Shown here: positions 15,954-20,080 of the stretch, in pieces | Layout: each line of letters begins with the position of its first letter | How positions within the stretch are numbered: position 1 is the stretch's first letter | NCBI GenBank assembly: GCA_045807945.1 | Contig: JBJMGI010000026.1 | Location: forward strand, 1-20,080 | Direction: 5' to 3' | Length of the DNA stretch: 20,080 bases | DNA from: CAVQGF01 sp045807945 | Lineage (GTDB): Bacteria > Acidobacteriota > Terriglobia > Terriglobales > Acidobacteriaceae | The notes under the pieces: model-generated | Told to the model about the DNA's origin: nothing | Databases searched by the model: none | The model's input: only the letters and a program-made list of their open reading frames with translations | Program-made: the position numbers and the translations under genes

Positions 15954-17695
15954 CGGGTGCTGTTGCCGCGGGGCAGGCCACAAGTAAGACGACTATCTCG
16001 CCAACAGCCTGGCTCGGATTATTGCTCGCAAGCACGCTACTCATTTATTACCGCACCATTCACTATCCATTTTTCTTCGACGACTGGGCTGGCATCGTCT
16101 TCAACCCGCGCATCCAGGACTGGCGCGAGATTCCGGGATACTTCACCAAGCACCTCTGGTACCACACCACCGGCGAGTTCCGTGCCACGTACTATCGCCC
16201 GCTTTACCTCGGTTGGTTCTTCCTTAATTACCAAATGTTCGGGATTAATCCCGCCGGCTGGCGCATCGCTGTCTTGCTGGTCCACTGCTGCAACGTCCTT
16301 CTAGTCTTCAAGATCGCTAAACAGTGGCTCGAACACGAGCGCGCCGCATTGATCGCCGCGGCTGTGTTTGCCTTGCATCCTGTCCATATCGAGAGTATGG
16401 GGTGGATCTCCGCAGGTGGCGAACCCGTCGCAGCCTGCGCGTTGCTGCTCGCCCTTCTCGCCCTCGTGCGTTGGCTCGATACCCGAAGCACGCGTTGGTT
16501 GCTCGCATCTTCCGGCCTGTACCTCGTTGCTTTGTTCCTCAAAGAGAGCACCGCTGTTTTTCCGCTTTTTGTTTTTGCCTTCATTTTCGTCAAGAGCGCC
16601 GGCACTTTTCGGGAACGAATTTGGAGCGCAACAAAACCAGCAGCTTATTTCATTCCGCCGGCGGTCATCTATCTGTTGCTGCGCGCCCACGCGCTGCACG
16701 GCGGAAATGTCCATCCCCGCGTGGACGACCTTACCGCGATCCTGACTGTTCCCTCCGTACTATGGTTCTACCTGCAACATTTGCTCCTGCCCATTCACCT
16801 GACCTTCTTCAATTCCTTAGCGTACGTCACGAAAATTTATCCTGCCGCTTTCTTGTTGCCTACGTTCGCGATCGCTGTCGCGGCGCTGCTCGTCGTGCGT
16901 TCACCGAAGCAGATACAACTCGCGTTCGCGTGGCTTCTCACCTTCCTGCTGCTCCCGACATTCGGCATCTGGATCTTCGGCGACTCCATGCTGGTGCAGG
17001 ACCGTTACCTGTACCTGCCGGCCGTCGGATTCGCACTGATCGTCGCGTATACCTGGAGCGCCATCGTTGCTCGTCACCCGGATTGGAGCAGGCTAGCTTC
17101 GATCATCGCGATCGCACTGCTCGCCTCTTACGCCGCCGGAAGTTTTGCCCAAAGTTCGCAATGGAGAAATGAAGAGGCGCTCTATGCCCGCGGACTCGAG
17201 ATCCATCCTCGCTCAGTCGTCCCCGAATCCGGCATGGCAGTGATCCACATGCAGAACGGAGAGTACGCGCAGGCCGAATCCATGCTGCGTAGCTTGCATG
17301 CCGAGAATCCCGCTGATACGGAAATCGAGTGGAAGCTCGGAATGGCGCTCTATCTACAGAAGCGCTATGGGGAAGCGATCCCCATCTGGCAGCACGTGAT
17401 CGCAAACTCCGCCGTCAGCAGCTTTCACGACAGCTTCCTTGCCCGCGCTTACTTTGACAGTGGCGAGTTCGCGCGCGGAATCGCACTCATGAATCAGGCT
17501 CTCGCCGTCACACCCGAGGACACCGGCCTTCGCCTGGAGCTCGCAGACCGCTACCTTAAGCATGGCGATTCCCGTGCTGCCATCGAGCAATACAAGGCGG
17601 TTTTGGCCAGCCATCCTGACGAAAAAATCCTCGCGAGCTACATCGCTCGGCTGGAAGCGACCGCAGCCCCGTCCAAAGCCCCTTCCGCTCACTGA
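15950..17695 (+). CDS. Polytopic membrane protein with TPR repeats, TMTC/GT-C glycosyltransferase-like
   Basis: A 581-residue membrane protein. Residues ~19-400 form many hydrophobic segments; 405-570 are soluble TPR-like repeats (NGEYAQAESMLRSLHAENP, YLQKRYGEAIPIWQHVIAN, DSGEFARGIALMNQALAVTP). The first loop carries FFFDDW with Asp44-Asp45, as in GT-C enzymes that use lipid-linked sugars; HPVHIESMGWISAGGEP (from His143) and DRYLYLPAVGF (from Asp351) resemble the conserved blocks of TMTC-type O-mannosyltransferases. It may therefore transfer a sugar from a polyprenyl phosphate to a protein or envelope glycan; the acceptor is unknown. The ATG overlaps the recN stop by four bases. No functional link to recN is obvious. 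Alternative: a TPR membrane protein without enzyme activity. Confidence 0.8.
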   Translation: MTGAVAAGQATSKTTISPTAWLGLLLASTLLIYYRTIHYPFFFDDWAGIVFNPRIQDWREIPGYFTKHLWYHTTGEFRATYYRPLYLGWFFLNYQMFGINPAGWRIAVLLVHCCNVLLVFKIAKQWLEHERAALIAAAVFALHPVHIESMGWISAGGEPVAACALLLALLALVRWLDTRSTRWLLASSGLYLVALFLKESTAVFPLFVFAFIFVKSAGTFRERIWSATKPAAYFIPPAVIYLLLRAHALHGGNVHPRVDDLTAILTVPSVLWFYLQHLLLPIHLTFFNSLAYVTKIYPAAFLLPTFAIAVAALLVVRSPKQIQLAFAWLLTFLLLPTFGIWIFGDSMLVQDRYLYLPAVGFALIVAYTWSAIVARHPDWSRLASIIAIALLASYAAGSFAQSSQWRNEEALYARGLEIHPRSVVPESGMAVIHMQNGEYAQAESMLRSLHAENPADTEIEWKLGMALYLQKRYGEAIPIWQHVIANSAVSSFHDSFLARAYFDSGEFARGIALMNQALAVTPEDTGLRLELADRYLKHGDSRAAIEQYKAVLASHPDEKILASYIARLEATAAPSKAPSAH

Positions 17696-17777
17696 CTAAA
17701 AGCGCCGTTTAATGCTAATTACCGCAATTTCATTGATTTAGCAGGATTTTGCGGGCTCAGGGCGTCTAAGCTAACAC

Positions 17778-17812
17778 TATCCAGAAGTGGGCTTACGCCG
17801 CTATACTGGATA
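17778..17812. promoter_or_regulatory. Inverted repeat and -10 box in front of ispH
   Basis: TATCCAG (17778-17784) and CTGGATA (17806-17812) are perfect inverted copies with 21 bases between them. The right arm overlaps TATACT (17802-17807; five of six to TATAAT) and the left arm sits exactly where a -35 box would lie (17-base spacing), with no -35-like sequence there. The arrangement resembles an operator over a promoter. The -10 box ends 11 bases before the ispH ATG. Binding by a regulator is inferred. Confidence 0.4.
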
Positions 17813-17818
17813 CACGAA

Positions 17819-18799
17819 ATGACAGCTCAAACGAACGCAAAAACCCTGCTTTTACTGAAGCCCCGCGGCTTTTGCGCCGGCGTGGTCCGCGCGATCGACA
17901 TTGTCCGCATCGCCTTAGACGCCTTCGGCGCTCCCATCTATGTGCGCAAAGAGATTGTGCACAATCGGCACGTCGTGGACGAGCTCTCCAGCAAAGGTGC
18001 CATTTTCGTAGACAGTGTCGACGAAGTCCCTAACGGCGAGCGCGTTATCTACTCCGCTCACGGTGTTGCGCCGGAAGTGCGCGACGCTAGCAAGGTCCGC
18101 GGCCTCCGCGTGATCGATGCAACCTGTCCACTGGTCACCAAAGTTCACGTTGAAGCGGTGAAATACGCGAAGCAGGGCTACAGCATCCTGCTCATCGGAC
18201 ATCGCGACCACGATGAGGTCATCGGTACGCTCGGTGAGGCGCCCAATGTGACACAGGTTGTCGGCTCGCCGCAGGAAGCCGAAGTGATCACGGTTCCGGA
18301 TGCAAACCGCGTCGCTTACATCACGCAGACGACTCTCAGTCTCGACGAAGCGAACACCATCATCAACGTGCTCAAGCGCCGCTTCCCGAATATTCAGGGA
18401 CCGCATGCGCAAGACATCTGCTACGCGACGGAGAATCGCCAGGTCGCGGTGAAGCAAGTGGCGAGCGAAGCTGATCTGCTTCTCGTCGTCGGCTCAGACA
18501 ACAGCTCCAACTCGAATCGTCTCGTCGAGGTCGCGCGTAATCTTGGTCGCTCTTCGCACCTGATCGAGAATTTCCGCTCCATCCAGCCTGAGTGGCTTGC
18601 GGGAGTCGAGACCATCGCTCTCACCGCTGGCGCGTCCGCTCCCGAGATTCTCGTCGAACAGGCGATCGAATTCCTGCGCGAAAAGGGTTTCACCAAGCTC
18701 GAAGAAGTTGAAGTCATGCCGGAGAACGTCCGCTTCGGATTGCCGCCGGAGATCGTCGCTGCGATCGCGTCCGCTCCTGCGGCCACGGCCGGAGATTAA
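17819..18799 (+). CDS. ispH: 4-hydroxy-3-methylbut-2-enyl diphosphate reductase
   Basis: IspH (LytB) makes IPP and DMAPP from HMBPP in the last step of the MEP pathway, using an iron-sulfur cluster. The 326 residues carry the three cluster cysteines C19 (KPRGFCAGV), C103 (DATCPLV) and C201 (DICYATENRQ), and the substrate-binding histidine regions EIVHNRHVV, YSAHGVAPEV and GHRDHDEVIGTLGE (the catalytic Glu lies in HDEV), plus TQTTLS and SDNSSNSNRL. Length matches the family. There is no Shine-Dalgarno before the ATG; an upstream -10 box suggests a very short leader. An Ala-rich tail follows the last conserved block. The gene is followed after seven bases by shc, suggesting shared transcription. 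Confidence 0.96.
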   Translation: MTAQTNAKTLLLLKPRGFCAGVVRAIDIVRIALDAFGAPIYVRKEIVHNRHVVDELSSKGAIFVDSVDEVPNGERVIYSAHGVAPEVRDASKVRGLRVIDATCPLVTKVHVEAVKYAKQGYSILLIGHRDHDEVIGTLGEAPNVTQVVGSPQEAEVITVPDANRVAYITQTTLSLDEANTIINVLKRRFPNIQGPHAQDICYATENRQVAVKQVASEADLLLVVGSDNSSNSNRLVEVARNLGRSSHLIENFRSIQPEWLAGVETIALTAGASAPEILVEQAIEFLREKGFTKLEEVEVMPENVRFGLPPEIVAAIASAPAATAGD

Positions 18800-18806
18800 G
18801 CGAAGA

Positions 18807-20080
18807 ATGCCTCCCCTCTCACCAGGCGCTGCGGAGAACAAGAAACCGCAGATGCTGTTCGGAAAAATTGACGACATGCTCAGCCGCGTCTCGAGCGCCA
18901 TCGACGCGACACGCCGTCACATTTTTTCCATGCAGCATGAGGACGGCTATTGGTGCGGCGAACTCGAAGCCGACACCACGCTCGAATCCGATTACATCCT
19001 GGTTCACACTCTACTTGGCACCGAGAACTTCGATCGGCAGCAGCGCGCCGCGCGCGAGATCCTGCGCCATCAAAACGCCGACGGCGGCTGGCCGATCTAT
19101 CGCGGCGGTCGTTCGAACGTTTCCGCGACGGTGAAGGCGTACTTCGCCCTCAAGCTCACCGGCCGCAGCGTGGATGATCCCGTTTTGGTGAAAGCCCGCA
19201 CGAAGATTTTGGAAATGGGCGGCGTCACCCAGGTCAATACGTTCACGAAGATTTATCTCTGCTTCCTCGGCCAATACAGCTACGACGCGGTGCCCGCCAT
19301 TCCGCCGGAGATGGTGCTGTTTCCGAATTGGTTCTGGTTCAACATCTACGAGATCTCGTCCTGGTCGCGCGCGATCCTGATCCCGCTTTCGATCATTTAC
19401 GCGAAAAAGCCTTTCAAGAAGATTCCTGACGGCATGGCAATCGACGAGCTCTTCCTGCATGGGCGTAACGCCGAGAAAGACCTGCGTCTCAAGTGGTCTG
19501 ACAAGCTCATCAGCTGGCGCAATTTCTTCCTCGTGCTCGATCGCATGACGCACTGGTTCGAGCGTGTGCACATCCGCCCGCTTCGCTCCATCGCTTTGAA
19601 AAAAGCAGAGAAGTGGATGCTCGACCGCTTTGAGCGTTCTGACGGCCTCGGCGCCATCTATCCCGCGATGTTGAATGCCATAGTCGCGCTGCGCTGCCTT
19701 GGGTACTCGCTCGACGATCCTCAAGTCATCCGCGCCGTTGAAGAGTTTGAAAAGCTCGGCATCGAAGAGCCTGCGACATCAGAATCGGAAGCTACTTTCC
19801 GCATGCAGCCTTGCATGTCACCGGTGTGGGACACCGCGTACGCGATGTTCGCGCTCGGCGAAGCCGGCGTGCCGAAAGATGACCCTCGCATGCTCAAGGC
19901 AGCCGACTGGATGCTCTCGAAGGAAGTCCGCCACAAAGGTGACTGGGCTGTAAAGGTGAAGAACACCGCGCCCGGTGGCTGGTACTTCGAGTTCAACAAC
20001 GAGTTTTATCCCGACGTGGACGACTCTGCCATGGTGCTGCTCGGGCTCGACAAGGTCGAGAATCCCCGCGAACGCTATCA
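18807..20080 (+). CDS. shc: Squalene-hopene cyclase, 5' part (3' end outside window)
   Basis: Triterpene cyclase that folds squalene into hopene, the hopanoid skeleton, at the membrane. 424 complete codons are visible before the window edge; family members are about 630-720 aa, so roughly the C-terminal third is missing. Seen: an N-terminal DGYWCGELEADTTLESDYI block, a QW-type repeat QNADGGWPIYRGGRSNVSAT, GGVTQVNTFTKIYLCFLGQY, PNWFWFNIYEISSWSRAILI, a further repeat at DGLGAIYPAMLNAIVALRCLG, and the catalytic acid motif DVDD at residues 403-406 (DVDDSAMV), which protonates squalene. ATG at 18807 chosen because GGAGA in the ispH tail precedes it by 11 bases; an in-frame ATG at 18852 would still keep all motifs. 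The seven-base gap to ispH suggests an isoprenoid/hopanoid operon. Confidence 0.94.
   Translation, partial: MPPLSPGAAENKKPQMLFGKIDDMLSRVSSAIDATRRHIFSMQHEDGYWCGELEADTTLESDYILVHTLLGTENFDRQQRAAREILRHQNADGGWPIYRGGRSNVSATVKAYFALKLTGRSVDDPVLVKARTKILEMGGVTQVNTFTKIYLCFLGQYSYDAVPAIPPEMVLFPNWFWFNIYEISSWSRAILIPLSIIYAKKPFKKIPDGMAIDELFLHGRNAEKDLRLKWSDKLISWRNFFLVLDRMTHWFERVHIRPLRSIALKKAEKWMLDRFERSDGLGAIYPAMLNAIVALRCLGYSLDDPQVIRAVEEFEKLGIEEPATSESEATFRMQPCMSPVWDTAYAMFALGEAGVPKDDPRMLKAADWMLSKEVRHKGDWAVKVKNTAPGGWYFEFNNEFYPDVDDSAMVLLGLDKVENPRERY

Noticed and set aside
17722..17754. CCGCAA/TTGCGG inverted repeat after the membrane-protein gene as terminator.
   Set aside because: Only six pairs with a 21-base loop and no T-tract.
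1..20080. Defence island, CRISPR, prophage or insertion sequence.
   Set aside because: No repeats, integrases, transposases, nucleases or atypical gene blocks were seen; the genes are housekeeping or envelope genes.

Overview
The window looks like an ordinary chromosomal segment of a diderm (Gram-negative type) bacterium, most likely an acidobacterium of the Koribacter/Terriglobales kind. This is inferred from the GC-rich codon use, a complete Tol-Pal envelope operon whose Pal carries an Ig-like insert, a two-subunit 2-oxoacid:ferredoxin oxidoreductase, and a squalene-hopene cyclase next to ispH. No sequence search was run, so the taxon is an inference. No rRNA, tRNA, CRISPR array, transposase, phage gene or integration site was seen.

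Layout. Positions 1-4095 (+): the 3' part of dnaE (replicative DNA polymerase III alpha), then accA (carboxyltransferase alpha of acetyl-CoA carboxylase), with stop and start codons abutting. Positions 4227-7105 (+): korA-korB, a 2-oxoacid:ferredoxin oxidoreductase pair with a one-base overlap, ended by a hairpin that holds the korB stop codon in its loop. Positions 7176-8282 (+): an exported metallo-beta-lactamase-fold hydrolase. Positions 8296-8640 (-): a small, very hydrophilic, probably disordered protein. Positions 8724-9059 (+): a small ferredoxin-like [2Fe-2S] protein that ends one base from the convergent cpoB gene.

Positions 9061-14117 (-) hold the Tol-Pal operon in the order tolQ-tolR-tolA/tonB-like-tolB-pal-cpoB. 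The first three genes are tightly packed, and a strong GC-rich hairpin separates pal from cpoB. Divergent from it, recN (DNA repair, 14262-15953) overlaps by an ATGA junction a polytopic membrane protein with C-terminal TPRs that resembles TMTC/GT-C glycosyltransferases (15950-17695). Positions 17819-20080 (+) hold ispH, the last step of the MEP isoprenoid pathway, followed after 7 bases by the 5' part of shc (squalene-hopene cyclase), cut by the window edge. This pair links isoprenoid precursor supply with hopanoid formation.

Functionally the window combines replication and repair (dnaE, recN), lipid and membrane building (accA, ispH, shc), central carbon metabolism (korAB) and envelope integrity (tol-pal-cpoB). 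I did not find a clearly new multi-gene system. The points most worth a second look are a replaced zinc ligand in the MBL protein, the domain architecture of Pal, the TMTC-like protein behind recN, the small [2Fe-2S] protein, two structured RNA elements, and a recurring -10 box lying 9-12 bases before start codons that lack a good Shine-Dalgarno sequence.
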